Shown here one piece after another: positions 39,212 through 47,555 of a DNA stretch of 64,000 nucleotides. The DNA is taken from positions 1-64,000 of the forward strand of contig JAKSKP010000002.1 in the NCBI GenBank assembly GCA_024401635.1. The letters run 5' to 3'. The position numbers and the translations under genes are program-made. Below the pieces are notes generated by a model. The model was not told the origin of the DNA. It did not search any database and worked only from the letters and a program-made list of their open reading frames with translations. The stretch is from Bacteroidales bacterium (GTDB lineage: Bacteria; Bacteroidota; Bacteroidia; Bacteroidales; UBA932). Each line of letters opens with the position of its first letter. The stretch's first letter is position 1.

Positions 39212-39928
39212 ATGGCAAATATTTTCAAGACATCTATCGGCAAGAAGCTTATCATGAGTATTTCAGGCGGTTTCCTGATACTTTTCATGCTCCTTCACAT
39301 GACCATCAACAGTTTTTCTCTTTTCGACACGCTTTTCGGAAGGTGGGGCGCATATGACGGCTGGTTCCGTCTAGGCTGCGACTTCATGTCCCTTCCCGTC
39401 GTGAACGTTATGGTCCCCGTCCTCGCATTCGGATTCATCATCCATATAGTTTACGGCCTGATTCTGTCGATATCCAACTTCCGCGCCCGCGGCGGCTTCA
39501 ACCGCTACGAAGTCGACTCAAAGGCCAAGAACGACAGCTTTGCCGCAAAGAATATGATTTATCTGGGCCTGATAGTGCTTGGATTCATAGCTCTGCACCT
39601 CACCCACTTCTGGCAGGACATGCAGCTTCAGGAATGGACCGGAGGAGAAGCGGAGGATCCCTATTTCCTGCTTGAGCGCACTTTCGGCAATTTCTGGGTG
39701 CTCGTGCTCTACATCCTCTGGTTCATAGTGCTCTACCTGCACATAGGTCACGGATTCTGGAGCGCCTTCCAGACCCTCGGCTGGAACAATATGACCTGGC
39801 TGCCCCGCCTCAAATGGATAGGCCGCATAGTCGGCATCATCATATGCCTCGGTCTGACCGCCGTTGCGGTATGCGCCTTCTGCCATGCCAACGGACTGTT
39901 CGGCCTGACGAGCGTAACGAGCCTCTGA
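39212..39928 (+). CDS. sdhC: Succinate dehydrogenase/fumarate reductase cytochrome b subunit
   Basis: A 238-residue membrane cytochrome b558 of the B-type (SdhC_like/FrdC) complex, with five helices. The haem-ligating histidines fall in LLHMTINS, FIIHIVYGLI, IALHLTHFW and LHIGHGFW. It anchors the flavoprotein and iron-sulfur subunits of the quinol-fumarate reductase used in anaerobic respiration by Bacteroidales. The usual sdhA and sdhB genes do not follow: a trpB-type gene starts 8 bp after the stop. Either sdhAB are elsewhere or the locus has been rearranged. Confidence 0.94.
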   Translation: MANIFKTSIGKKLIMSISGGFLILFMLLHMTINSFSLFDTLFGRWGAYDGWFRLGCDFMSLPVVNVMVPVLAFGFIIHIVYGLILSISNFRARGGFNRYEVDSKAKNDSFAAKNMIYLGLIVLGFIALHLTHFWQDMQLQEWTGGEAEDPYFLLERTFGNFWVLVLYILWFIVLYLHIGHGFWSAFQTLGWNNMTWLPRLKWIGRIVGIIICLGLTAVAVCAFCHANGLFGLTSVTSL

Positions 39929-39935
39929 TTGCAAA

Positions 39936-41240
39936 TTGAAACAAAAACGCTACTTCCTTGACGAAAAAGACCTTCCGGAGCAATGGTACAACATTGTCCC
40001 GGATATGGTTGTGAAACCCCAGCCCATGCTGGACCCGGTCACCCGCAAACCGGTGACTGTGGAGGACTTGAGCCGTATCTTCAGCCTTGAGGCATCGCGC
40101 CAGGAGCTCAACGCCACCGACAGGTGGATACCCATTCCTGACAAAGTCAGGGAGATGTACACCTACTACCGCAGCACGCCTCTTGTACGGGCTTACGGTC
40201 TGGAAAAAGCCCTGGACACCCCCGCACACATATATTTCAAGAACGAGAGCGTCTCCCCCGTAGGGTCGCACAAACTCAACAGCGCAATTCCCCAGGCCTA
40301 CTATTGCAAGATGGAAGGCGACACCAACGTCACCACGGAGACCGGTGCCGGACAGTGGGGAACAGCCCTTGCCTATGCGGCAAGCGTGTTCGGCATTGAT
40401 TCCGCCGTATATCAGGTGAAACTCTCCTATGAGCAGAAGCCGTACAGGCGCAGTATGATGCAGGTGTTCGGCTCGCAGGTTACGGCCTCACCTTCGATGA
40501 GTACACGCGCCGGCAAGGATATTCTTACCGTGAATCCCCACCATCAGGGTTCATTGGGAACGGCCATCTCCGAAGCGGTGGAACTGGCCAGGATGACACC
40601 CGGATGCAAATACACCCTAGGCTCCGTGATGAGCCACGTCACCCTGCATCAGACAATCATTGGCCTCGAGGCGGAAAAGCAGATTGAAATGGCGGGAGAA
40701 TATCCCGACGTGGTGATAGGATGCTTCGGCGGCGGTTCCAATTTCGGCGGAATATCATTCCCCTTCCTGCGCCACGTCCTTGACGGTACACGCAAAGGCA
40801 CACGCTTTGTGGCCGCAGAGCCCGAATCCTGCCCCAAGATGACCAAGGGCGAGTTCGGATACGATTTCGGGGACGAGGCGGGCTACACTCCCCTGATCCC
40901 TATGTTTTCCCTGGGACATAAGTTCCGTCCGGCACACATCCACGCCGGAGGGTTGAGATATCACGGCGCCGGCGCCATAGTTTCACAGCTTCTCAAAGAC
41001 GGTTTTGTCGAAGCTGCTGACATCAGTCAGATGGACAGTTTCGCCGCCGGAACCCTTTTCGCCCGTACCGAGGGCATAGTTCCCGCTCCGGAGAGTTGCC
41101 ACGCCATTGCGGCTGCAATCAGGGAGGCTGCGGCATGCAGGGAGGAAGGAGTTCAGCGCACGATCCTCTTCAACCTGACCGGTCACGGTCTGATGGATAT
41201 GGCCGCCTATGATCAGTATCTCGCAGGAAACCTTGTGTAA
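39936..41240 (+). CDS. trpB: Tryptophan synthase beta chain, TrpB2 type
   Basis: A 434-residue PLP enzyme of the longer TrpB2 class. PLP lysine motif VGSHKLNSA, TETGAGQWG, phosphate loop CFGGGSNFGG, and an N-terminal extension (about 1-70) absent from TrpB1. TrpB2 makes tryptophan from indole and serine and need not pair with TrpA; no trp operon is nearby. The frame has no ATG at its start, so TTG at 39936 is used. The context AAATTGAAACA is the same as at the GH89 start. Confidence 0.93.
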   Translation: MKQKRYFLDEKDLPEQWYNIVPDMVVKPQPMLDPVTRKPVTVEDLSRIFSLEASRQELNATDRWIPIPDKVREMYTYYRSTPLVRAYGLEKALDTPAHIYFKNESVSPVGSHKLNSAIPQAYYCKMEGDTNVTTETGAGQWGTALAYAASVFGIDSAVYQVKLSYEQKPYRRSMMQVFGSQVTASPSMSTRAGKDILTVNPHHQGSLGTAISEAVELARMTPGCKYTLGSVMSHVTLHQTIIGLEAEKQIEMAGEYPDVVIGCFGGGSNFGGISFPFLRHVLDGTRKGTRFVAAEPESCPKMTKGEFGYDFGDEAGYTPLIPMFSLGHKFRPAHIHAGGLRYHGAGAIVSQLLKDGFVEAADISQMDSFAAGTLFARTEGIVPAPESCHAIAAAIREAAACREEGVQRTILFNLTGHGLMDMAAYDQYLAGNLV

Positions 41241-42400
41241 TGCTGACCTATTTCCTCATATTGCTCATACGGCATCTTTTCTATGACAAGGGATGGAAAA
41301 AGTCGGTGCCTGTGGAGGTCCCGTCCGTGTGCATAGGCAACGTGGCGGCAGGAGGTACCGGCAAAACTCCCGTCACGGAACTGGTAATACGCACTCTTCA
41401 GGACAATGACGTCCCTTCGGCCGATGCCGAACTGTACGGATTCGATCCCGGCAGTCTGTTCTGCAGCAGGAGGATGAACATAGCGGTTCTGAGCAGGGGA
41501 TACAAACGCAAGACCAAGGGCTTCCAGCAGGTGACGGCGCACGGCACTGCCGGCCAGTACGGGGACGAACCCCTTCAGATAAAGCGCAAGTTCCCCGACG
41601 TTACGGTCGCCGTCGATGCGGACAGGGTGGAGGGATGTGCGCTGCTGGCCCGCCCCGACAGGATAAAGCAGCTTCCGAAAAACAAGCAGGAACGCATTAT
41701 GGACCCGGATATGGAGCCGGCCGACTATATAGTGCTTGATGATGCATATCAGCACAGGAAGATAAAGGCCGCCAGGAACATAGTGCTGACGACGTACGGC
41801 AGGCCATATTTCCGGGACTTTCTGCTTCCGCTCGGCAGACTCAGGGACTTGAGGTGCCGGGTCCACGCTGCGGATATGATCATAGTCACGAAGTGCCCCA
41901 CATACATTTCGGATGAAGAGAAAGCGGAGTGGGCCGGCAGGATGAAGATAGGGAACTTCGACCCCGTCACCTGCGAAGGAGTGAACCGCAAGGGGAAGAA
42001 ACAGATTCTGCTGTTCTCCACCGTTGCGTATGAACCCCTCAAACCGGTATTCAGCGACGGAGACCCCAGATACGTCCATTCCAAGAGCGCGGTGCTGTTT
42101 ACCGGCATATCCAACGACAGGCCTCTTGCCACACATCTCAGCGAGAAATACAAACTGGTATGCCATAAGCAGTTCCCTGACCATCATTATTTCACCGTTG
42201 CGGATATAGAGAACATCCAGTCCATTGCGAAGCAGCATGCCACCTCAATTCTGATCACGACCGAAAAGGACGCGCAGAGACTCAACGACGGTTCCCTGTA
42301 TGTTCCGGAAGAGCTGCATCACAGGCTCTTCTACGCTCCCATACACGTACAGATGCTCACGGCCGCCGAGCAGAACAGCTTGAAAAAATTCCTTATATAA
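41240..42400 (+). CDS. lpxK: Tetraacyldisaccharide 4'-kinase
   Basis: Lipid A pathway kinase that phosphorylates the 4' position of the tetraacylated disaccharide at the inner membrane. The 386 residues begin with a membrane segment (MLTYFLILLIRHLFYDKGW). The P-loop is IGNVAAGGTGKTPVTELV and then come LSRGYKRKTKG, YGDEP and LDDAYQHRKI. The start shares a base with the trpB stop (TAATG). Confidence 0.95.
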   Translation: MLTYFLILLIRHLFYDKGWKKSVPVEVPSVCIGNVAAGGTGKTPVTELVIRTLQDNDVPSADAELYGFDPGSLFCSRRMNIAVLSRGYKRKTKGFQQVTAHGTAGQYGDEPLQIKRKFPDVTVAVDADRVEGCALLARPDRIKQLPKNKQERIMDPDMEPADYIVLDDAYQHRKIKAARNIVLTTYGRPYFRDFLLPLGRLRDLRCRVHAADMIIVTKCPTYISDEEKAEWAGRMKIGNFDPVTCEGVNRKGKKQILLFSTVAYEPLKPVFSDGDPRYVHSKSAVLFTGISNDRPLATHLSEKYKLVCHKQFPDHHYFTVADIENIQSIAKQHATSILITTEKDAQRLNDGSLYVPEELHHRLFYAPIHVQMLTAAEQNSLKKFLI

Positions 42401-42413
42401 CAGTCCCACAACT

Positions 42414-42977
42414 ATGATCGAGAAAGCAAACCAGATTTTGGCCAAGGCCAAAGACCAGATGAATTCCGCATCGAAGTTCCTGGAAGAGAGCCTCAGGAAC
42501 TACCGTGCAGGAAAAGCTAATCCCAGTATCTTCAACAGTGTACTGGTGGACTATTATGGCAGCAAGACGCCTGTTCCCCAGGTGGCTTCTGTAACCACTC
42601 CCGACGCACGTACCATTATGATACAGCCCTGGGACAGGAATCTCATAGGTGCCATCGAAAAGGCGATACTGGCAGCCAACGTCGGTATGACACCTCAGAA
42701 CAACGGTGAGACCATACGCTGCAACGTTCCCGCCCTTACGGAGGAGAGAAGGAAGGAACTCATCAAAAAGGCAAAGGCGGAAGGCGAGAATGCTAAAACC
42801 GTTATCCGCAACGCACGCCGTGACGCTATGGATGCATTGAAAAAATGCATCAAGGAAGGCCTTGGCGAGGATATGGAGAAGGATTTCGAGGATAAGGTTC
42901 AGAAGGTCACCGACGAACTTGTAAAGGCCGTTGACGGCCTTGTCGCCACAAAGGAGAAGGAAATCCTTACAGTATAG
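42414..42977 (+). CDS. frr: Ribosome recycling factor
   Basis: A 187-residue RRF that works with EF-G to release the ribosome after termination. Typical motifs: LRNYRAGKANPSIFNSVLVDYYG, VPQVASVTTPDARTI and LTEERRKELIKKAKAEGENAKTVIRNARRDA. It lies between lpxK and the DAHP synthase gene with gaps of 13 and 8 bp. Confidence 0.97.
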   Translation: MIEKANQILAKAKDQMNSASKFLEESLRNYRAGKANPSIFNSVLVDYYGSKTPVPQVASVTTPDARTIMIQPWDRNLIGAIEKAILAANVGMTPQNNGETIRCNVPALTEERRKELIKKAKAEGENAKTVIRNARRDAMDALKKCIKEGLGEDMEKDFEDKVQKVTDELVKAVDGLVATKEKEILTV

Positions 42978-42985
42978 GACGGGGA

Positions 42986-44047
42986 ATGAAACGTCCTTTC
43001 GTAATAGCCGGTCCCTGCAGTGCCGAGACTTTGCCGCAGATGCTTTCCACGGCCGCTGCGCTGGTTCCTGCAGGGGTCGATCTGTTCCGTGCCGGCATTT
43101 GGAAGCCGCGTACGCGTCCCGGCTGTTTCGAAGGAGTCGGAGAGCCTGGTCTGGACTGGCTTGTCGAGGTCAGGAAACAGACCGGACTCGGCGTATGCTG
43201 CGAGGTGGCGACCCCGTCCCACGTGGAGAAATGCCTTGAGAAAGGCATAGACGCCTTGTGGATAGGCGCCAGAACCACCGTGAATCCTTTTATGGTGCAG
43301 GAACTTGCCGAGGCCCTGCGGGGCTCTGCGGTGAAGGTTATGGTCAAGAACCCCGTGAATCACGACCTTGGATTGTGGGCCGGTGCCATCGAAAGGCTGG
43401 CAGGCTGCGGGGTGACAGACCTTGTGGCCATACACAGGGGGGTATCCGGTGACAAAGTCCTGAAATACCGCAACAATCCGGCATGGGAGCTGGCCATACG
43501 TTTCCGCAGCCGTTTCCCGGAAATCCCTATCTTATGCGATCCTTCCCATATGGGAGGGGATTCCGCATATGTGCGGGAACTTTCGCAGAGAGCTCTGGAC
43601 CTTGGTTTCGACGGTCTTATGATAGAGTCCCATTACCGTCCCGGGGAAGCCTTGTGCGACTCATCCCAGCAGCTCACCCCTCCTGAGCTGATTTCCCTGC
43701 TTTCATCCCTCAAGGTAAGGGAAACCACTGCGGACGATGAACAATTCCTTGAGGAACTCGAGCAGTTGAGGGCAAGGATAGACGATATCGATGCCAACAT
43801 CCTTTCCTTGCTATCCAGACGTATGGGAGCATCGGCGGAAATCGGGCATCTCAAAAAGAAAAACAACGTCTCCATCATTCAGATGAGACGTTGGGAGGAA
43901 GTATTGAGCCAGATGCTGTCACTCGGAGGGGACGCGGGCCTGGACGAAGAGTTCGTGCGCTGCATTTTCAACCTCATTCACGAGGAAAGCATAAACGTTC
44001 AGAACAGAATACTGGAGGACTCAGAATCTACGGGGCCGGCGTTATGA
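42986..44047 (+). CDS. Bifunctional DAHP synthase / chorismate mutase
   Basis: A 353-residue fusion. Residues 1-250 form a type I-beta DAHP synthase (IAGPCSAE, KPRTRPGCFEG, VKNPVNHDLG, CDPSHMGGD, MIESHYRPGEALCDS), condensing PEP and erythrose-4-phosphate. Residues 255-345 form an AroQ chorismate mutase (LRARIDDIDANILSLLSRRM). The C-terminal mutase can serve as allosteric sensor for prephenate in this fusion type. The gene overlaps the convergent pspC gene by 20 bp. Confidence 0.93.
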   Translation: MKRPFVIAGPCSAETLPQMLSTAAALVPAGVDLFRAGIWKPRTRPGCFEGVGEPGLDWLVEVRKQTGLGVCCEVATPSHVEKCLEKGIDALWIGARTTVNPFMVQELAEALRGSAVKVMVKNPVNHDLGLWAGAIERLAGCGVTDLVAIHRGVSGDKVLKYRNNPAWELAIRFRSRFPEIPILCDPSHMGGDSAYVRELSQRALDLGFDGLMIESHYRPGEALCDSSQQLTPPELISLLSSLKVRETTADDEQFLEELEQLRARIDDIDANILSLLSRRMGASAEIGHLKKKNNVSIIQMRRWEEVLSQMLSLGGDAGLDEEFVRCIFNLIHEESINVQNRILEDSESTGPAL

Positions 44048-45065
44048 CTCCGGTAACGAACAGGGCGCAGTAGACGGCCAGCGCAACCAGCGAAACAAAC
44101 CACAACGCAAGCATAAACAGGCCGGGTTTCCATTTCGGAGGATTGAAATCGAATATGAGCCTGATTCCTGCATAGCACAGACCTATCCCCAGCAGTATAT
44201 TGAAGATAGCGGTCAGCCACCAGAAGGCAGGCTGCGTCAGCATATCCACAGCGTTCTCTGCATAGGGAACGAAGTCATCGTCAACGTGCGATATGTTTAT
44301 GTTGTAAACGTTGTCTCCCACGAAGGAAAGTCCTATCGGTGTGCCGACCCCGGCGACGGTGAAGCAGCAGCCGACAAGGAACAGGATTGTCCCAGCGAAT
44401 ACGCCAAGGAATTTCCCCAGGAAGGGGCGATGGTATCTTTTTACCCCGCCTCTTTCTTCTTGCGAATCAGGCACGTAGTCCCTGTACTGAGGAAGGTTTG
44501 AAGGCATGCCGCGCATCTCGCATTTCTGCCTTACGGTTCTGGCTTCCGGAATGCATATCCACAGCACGCAGTATGCCAGTATGGTGTAAAGACACAATAT
44601 GCCGTCCCTGAATATCCACCTTCCGTCAAGAAACAGGCCGCCTACACAGAGGGCCAGCCACAATATGCGGAACCAGGCCACGTCTATGCCGAAATATTCG
44701 GAAAGTCCGCTGCACACACCGCCAATGTTTTTCTCATCGACGTTGCGGTAGAGGCGTTTCTTTATCTTGCCGTCCCCGGCTTCTCCCGTATTTTCCCCAG
44801 AGTTGTCATCACGCATGTCCGAAGGCTTGCCCACCCGCTGCTGCACAGTCTCGACCATTCCGGCAGTTATGAATTCGTATCCGCCTTTCGTCTCATTCAG
44901 CAGTTCGCCTATGCGGTTCTCGATGTCAGACATTATCTCCGGGGCGTTCCCGTTTTCCGTAAAGTTGCCGCGAATCTCATCGAGATACGTTTCGAGCATC
45001 CTTGCGGCATTCTCTTCCATAGTGAAGGCATATCCCCCCACGTTTACTGTCATTGTCCTGTTCAT
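44028..45065 (-). CDS. PspC-domain membrane protein (long paralogue)
   Basis: A 345-residue protein. Residues 1-75 match the N-terminal helper region seen also in the 45423 gene (MTVNVGGYAFTMEENAARMLETYLDEI). A PspC domain follows (RLYRNVDEKNIGGVCSGLSEYFGIDVAWFRILW), then about four more membrane segments to the C terminus. PspC domains sense or transmit envelope stress in phage-shock systems. The start at 45065, 5 nt downstream of padR, fits the common N-terminal motif. Confidence 0.88.
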   Translation of the reverse strand: MNRTMTVNVGGYAFTMEENAARMLETYLDEIRGNFTENGNAPEIMSDIENRIGELLNETKGGYEFITAGMVETVQQRVGKPSDMRDDNSGENTGEAGDGKIKKRLYRNVDEKNIGGVCSGLSEYFGIDVAWFRILWLALCVGGLFLDGRWIFRDGILCLYTILAYCVLWICIPEARTVRQKCEMRGMPSNLPQYRDYVPDSQEERGGVKRYHRPFLGKFLGVFAGTILFLVGCCFTVAGVGTPIGLSFVGDNVYNINISHVDDDFVPYAENAVDMLTQPAFWWLTAIFNILLGIGLCYAGIRLIFDFNPPKWKPGLFMLALWFVSLVALAVYCALFVTGVITPAP

Positions 45066-45070
45066 CCCGT

Positions 45071-45400
45071 TCAGTCTTTCAGTTTTTTGATGGCGCCTGA
45101 GAGTTCTTCCCATACGGAATCAAGCTCCTTCAGCTGTTTCTTGCCTATTTCCGTTATCGTATAATATTTCCTCGGAGGGCCCTGTACGGACTCTTCCCAT
45201 CTGTACGACAGCATCCCGAGGTTTTTCAGCCTTGCCAGCAGGGGGTAGGTGGTGCCCTCCGCGACAATTATGTTCACATCCTTCAACTTCTGAATGATGG
45301 AGGAGGCATATTCGTCGTTCCTGTCCAGGATCAGCAGTATGCTGTACTCCAGAACACCGCGGCGCATCTGCGTATGGTTGCTTTCTGTTATCTTCTCCAT
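45071..45400 (-). CDS. PadR-family transcriptional regulator
   Basis: A 109-residue winged-helix regulator of the short PadR-s2 type: RRGVLEYSILLILDRNDEYASSIIQKL forms the first helices, VAEGTTYPLLARLKNLGMLSYRWEES holds the recognition helix and wing, and one C-terminal dimer helix (KKQLKELDSVWEELSGAIKKL) follows. It lies between the two PspC genes and probably represses this operon through the inverted repeat at 45991-46018. Confidence 0.93.
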   Translation of the reverse strand: MEKITESNHTQMRRGVLEYSILLILDRNDEYASSIIQKLKDVNIIVAEGTTYPLLARLKNLGMLSYRWEESVQGPPRKYYTITEIGKKQLKELDSVWEELSGAIKKLKD

Positions 45401-45422
45401 ATCGTTCCGGTATGTGTCAGGA

Positions 45423-45989
45423 TTAACGGTACGTCGTCGTGAATTTTTTCAGATTTTCCGCCGTGCAGGGAATTCCTCTGAGTTTGCACTTTTCGCTTGC
45501 AGTATATGCGGAAGGAGCCACAAGGCAGCATATCAGATAGAACCAAAGGCCCAGCATACCGCACAGGGCAAGAACAAGGACGACTATGCGCACGACCACC
45601 ACGTCAACGTCGAAATAGGCTGCGATGCCGCCGCAGACGCCCCCGATTTTCCTGTCGTCGGTGTCGCGGTAGAATTTGTGCACCGCACGGCATCCGTCCT
45701 CCCCGCATCCGTCTTCCGGAGCGTGCTGCCCCTTTCCGGCATTACCGGCATCAGGCAATCCCAGCTGTCTTGCAATTTCTTCCACCATAGTGATGTCCGC
45801 CACTTCCCTGCCGGAAAGCTTTTCGCGCAAAAGGTCTGCGACGCGCATCTCAATTTCCTCCATAACCTCGTCCTTGTCGGTCTGGAGAGTTGAAGCATAG
45901 GCGTTCAGATATGCGTCAAGACGGTTGTATGCATCTTCGTCGATTGTGAAATTGCGGCCACCGAGGCCCATAGTAACTGTTTTCTTCAT
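45423..45989 (-). CDS. PspC-domain protein (short paralogue)
   Basis: A 188-residue protein: N-terminal helper region (VTMGLGGRNFTIDEDAYNRLDAYLNAY), a linker with DGCGEDGC, the PspC domain (FYRDTDDRKIGGVCGGIAAYFDVDVVVVRIVVLVLALCG) and a second hydrophobic segment. It is the first gene of a pspC-padR-pspC cassette and carries the candidate PadR operator directly before its start codon. Confidence 0.9.
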   Translation of the reverse strand: MKKTVTMGLGGRNFTIDEDAYNRLDAYLNAYASTLQTDKDEVMEEIEMRVADLLREKLSGREVADITMVEEIARQLGLPDAGNAGKGQHAPEDGCGEDGCRAVHKFYRDTDDRKIGGVCGGIAAYFDVDVVVVRIVVLVLALCGMLGLWFYLICCLVAPSAYTASEKCKLRGIPCTAENLKKFTTTYR

Positions 45990-45990
45990 A

Positions 45991-46019
45991 ATATTTGCAT
46001 TAACGACGATGCAAATATA
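45991..46019. promoter_or_regulatory. Candidate PadR operator over the pspC promoter
   Basis: A perfect 10-bp inverted repeat, ATATTTGCAT (45991-46000), 8-nt spacer, ATGCAAATAT (46009-46018). It covers the minus-strand -7 box TATATTTG (complement of 46012-46019) and ends 2 bp from the start of the first pspC gene. PadR proteins are known to bind dyads of the form ATGT-N8-ACAT, so spacing and position suit PadR autorepression. The pairing also allows an mRNA leader hairpin. Confidence 0.6.
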
Positions 46020-46029
46020 GGTAATATTT

Positions 46030-46054
46030 TAGTACCTTGCAATACAAAGTACTA
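46030..46054. promoter_or_regulatory. Second inverted repeat upstream of the PspC/PadR operon
   Basis: TAGTAC (46030-46035) and GTACTA (46049-46054) with 13 nt between, overlapping the -33 region of the pspC promoter and the last codon of the nucleosidase gene. A weak second operator is possible. Confidence 0.3.
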
Positions 46055-46618
46055 TAATTTTTCTACAATTTCCCTTACCTTCTCCCAGACTTCGTCGCTG
46101 GTCAGCACTCCTGATTCGCGCATGGCATTGTTCAGAAAGGCATCGACGCTGAGGTTGTCGCTGACGATTTTCACGGCCGCAACCAACTCGAGATGAGGTG
46201 AGAATGATGCAATGTAGTTGAGCTCCATATCATAGAGTGTGGGCTCTGTCCTGTCCGATTCCGTGAAGAAGCTGTTCCCCGTGTAGCAGGGAAGCCCTTC
46301 GTCCGAGAGGTGGAGCGGGTTGGCGTGGTCATCGAACTTGTAATTGCCGTCAGTATATCTGAACGAGTCGCTCACCAGGGATACCGTCCCTATTTCGATG
46401 TTGTTGCTTCCGGCATAACCGATGTTGATGATGCGTGTCCCCTTGGGAAGAGTGCAGCAGGCCTTGATGACATTGCCGGCGCCCACCCCTGTCCTTATGC
46501 ATTCTATCTCGGGGAAAATCTCCCGGCATCTGTTGTACTCCGCCTCTTCTGCGGCCAATATCACAAGCTTGCCCCCGTTGTTACAGGAGCAAAGGCTTGC
46601 AGCAATCACTGTTGCCAT
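46052..46618 (-). CDS. Phosphorylase-superfamily nucleosidase-like protein with possible lipobox
   Basis: A 188-residue protein of the PNP/UDP superfamily (MTA/SAH nucleosidase-like). It shows KLVILAAEEAEYNRCREIF (strand 1), IRTGVGAGNVIKACC, IINIGYAGSN and a C-terminal VKIVSDNL with the catalytic-type aspartate. It is shorter than usual MTAN (about 230). The N terminus MATVIAASLCSCNNGG resembles a lipoprotein lipobox but lacks the basic residues of a good signal, so export is uncertain. It starts 8 nt after lspA, the lipoprotein signal peptidase gene. Confidence 0.78.
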   Translation of the reverse strand: MATVIAASLCSCNNGGKLVILAAEEAEYNRCREIFPEIECIRTGVGAGNVIKACCTLPKGTRIINIGYAGSNNIEIGTVSLVSDSFRYTDGNYKFDDHANPLHLSDEGLPCYTGNSFFTESDRTEPTLYDMELNYIASFSPHLELVAAVKIVSDNLSVDAFLNNAMRESGVLTSDEVWEKVREIVEKL

Positions 46619-46626
46619 AATCTTTA

Positions 46627-47145
46627 TTATTTGGCGAAAAATTTCCAATGGAAGAGGATCAGATAGACGGCCCCGCAGGTTACGCAACTGTCGGCCACGT
46701 TGAATACGGGAGGGAATATGCTGAATGAAATCATATCCACAACCCTACCCATCATAAAGGGCGCGTAATCGAATATCAGACCGTAGAACCAGCAGTCTAT
46801 TATGTTGCCGAGGGCTCCTGCCGCTATAAGGGTGAGGCCGACAAGCACACCCGTAGGGGTGGTACTGCCGTCCTTGGGTTTGAGCAGTTTCGAGATCCAC
46901 CAGCACAGAAAACCGAAAAGCACTATGCGGAATACGGACAACAGAATCTTGCCGACTGCTCCACCCCAGGCTATCCCGAAGGCCATCCCTTCGTTCTCCA
47001 CAAAGCAGATGCGCAGGAAATCCCCTATCACGGGAATGGACTCGCCAAGGGACATACCGGTCTTGACCAGAATCTTTGTGACCTGGTCAAGGATGACAAG
47101 GGCCGCGCCCAGACAGACAAGCCCGGAGGCTTTCAAACGCGCCAT
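46627..47145 (-). CDS. lspA: Lipoprotein signal peptidase (signal peptidase II)
   Basis: Inner-membrane aspartic peptidase that cleaves prolipoproteins before the lipidated cysteine. The 172 residues have four membrane helices and both catalytic aspartates (GNIIDC and FNVADS), plus the VENEGMAFG motif. The stretch LLKPKDGSTTPTG is a small cytoplasmic insert. It is 3 bp downstream of the DksA-like gene. Confidence 0.96.
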   Translation of the reverse strand: MARLKASGLVCLGAALVILDQVTKILVKTGMSLGESIPVIGDFLRICFVENEGMAFGIAWGGAVGKILLSVFRIVLFGFLCWWISKLLKPKDGSTTPTGVLVGLTLIAAGALGNIIDCWFYGLIFDYAPFMMGRVVDMISFSIFPPVFNVADSCVTCGAVYLILFHWKFFAK

Positions 47146-47148
47146 AAC

Positions 47149-47550
47149 CTAACGTTTGTTCAGCATTTCCTTGGCTTCGACGGTAAGGGTGGCGTGAGGC
47201 ACAAGACGAAGCCTCTCCTTGGGGATCAGTTTGCCGGTAACCCTGCATATTCCGTAGGTCTTGTTCTCGATGCGTGCAAGAGCGGCTTCGAGGTTCTGAA
47301 TGAACTTGTACTGACGCTGGGCCAGCTGACCGGCCTCCTCCTTCGAAAGGCTTTCCGCGCCTTCGTTTATCTGCTTGAAGGTGGGAGTCGTGTCATCCGT
47401 TCCGTTGCCTGTACCAGTGACGGCTTCCCTAAGGGTCTTGTACTCCTGTTTGGCCGCTTCAAGTTTCTCAAGTATAATTTCCTTGAATTCCTGAAGTTCC
47501 TCGTCACTATATCTCAGATTCGGCTGTACGTTTGTGTTGTTTTCTGCCAT
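47149..47550 (-). CDS. TraR/DksA-family regulator with reduced zinc finger
   Basis: A 133-residue DksA-like protein: N-terminal coiled coil (about 18-70, DEELQEFKEIILEKLEAAKQEY) and C-terminal globular part YGICRVTGKLIPKERLRLVPHATLTVEAKEML. Only one of the four zinc cysteines of E. coli DksA remains (CRVT for CxxC, VEAK for the second pair). This cysteine-poor form is common in Bacteroidota. Family role: binding RNA polymerase in the secondary channel, often with ppGpp. Confidence 0.88.
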   Translation of the reverse strand: MAENNTNVQPNLRYSDEELQEFKEIILEKLEAAKQEYKTLREAVTGTGNGTDDTTPTFKQINEGAESLSKEEAGQLAQRQYKFIQNLEAALARIENKTYGICRVTGKLIPKERLRLVPHATLTVEAKEMLNKR

Positions 47551-47555
47551 ATCCG

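Noticed and set aside
47149..47550. Loss of DksA zinc cysteines as a novel feature
   Set aside because: The cysteine-poor form is common in the phylum, so it is noted but not listed as a finding.
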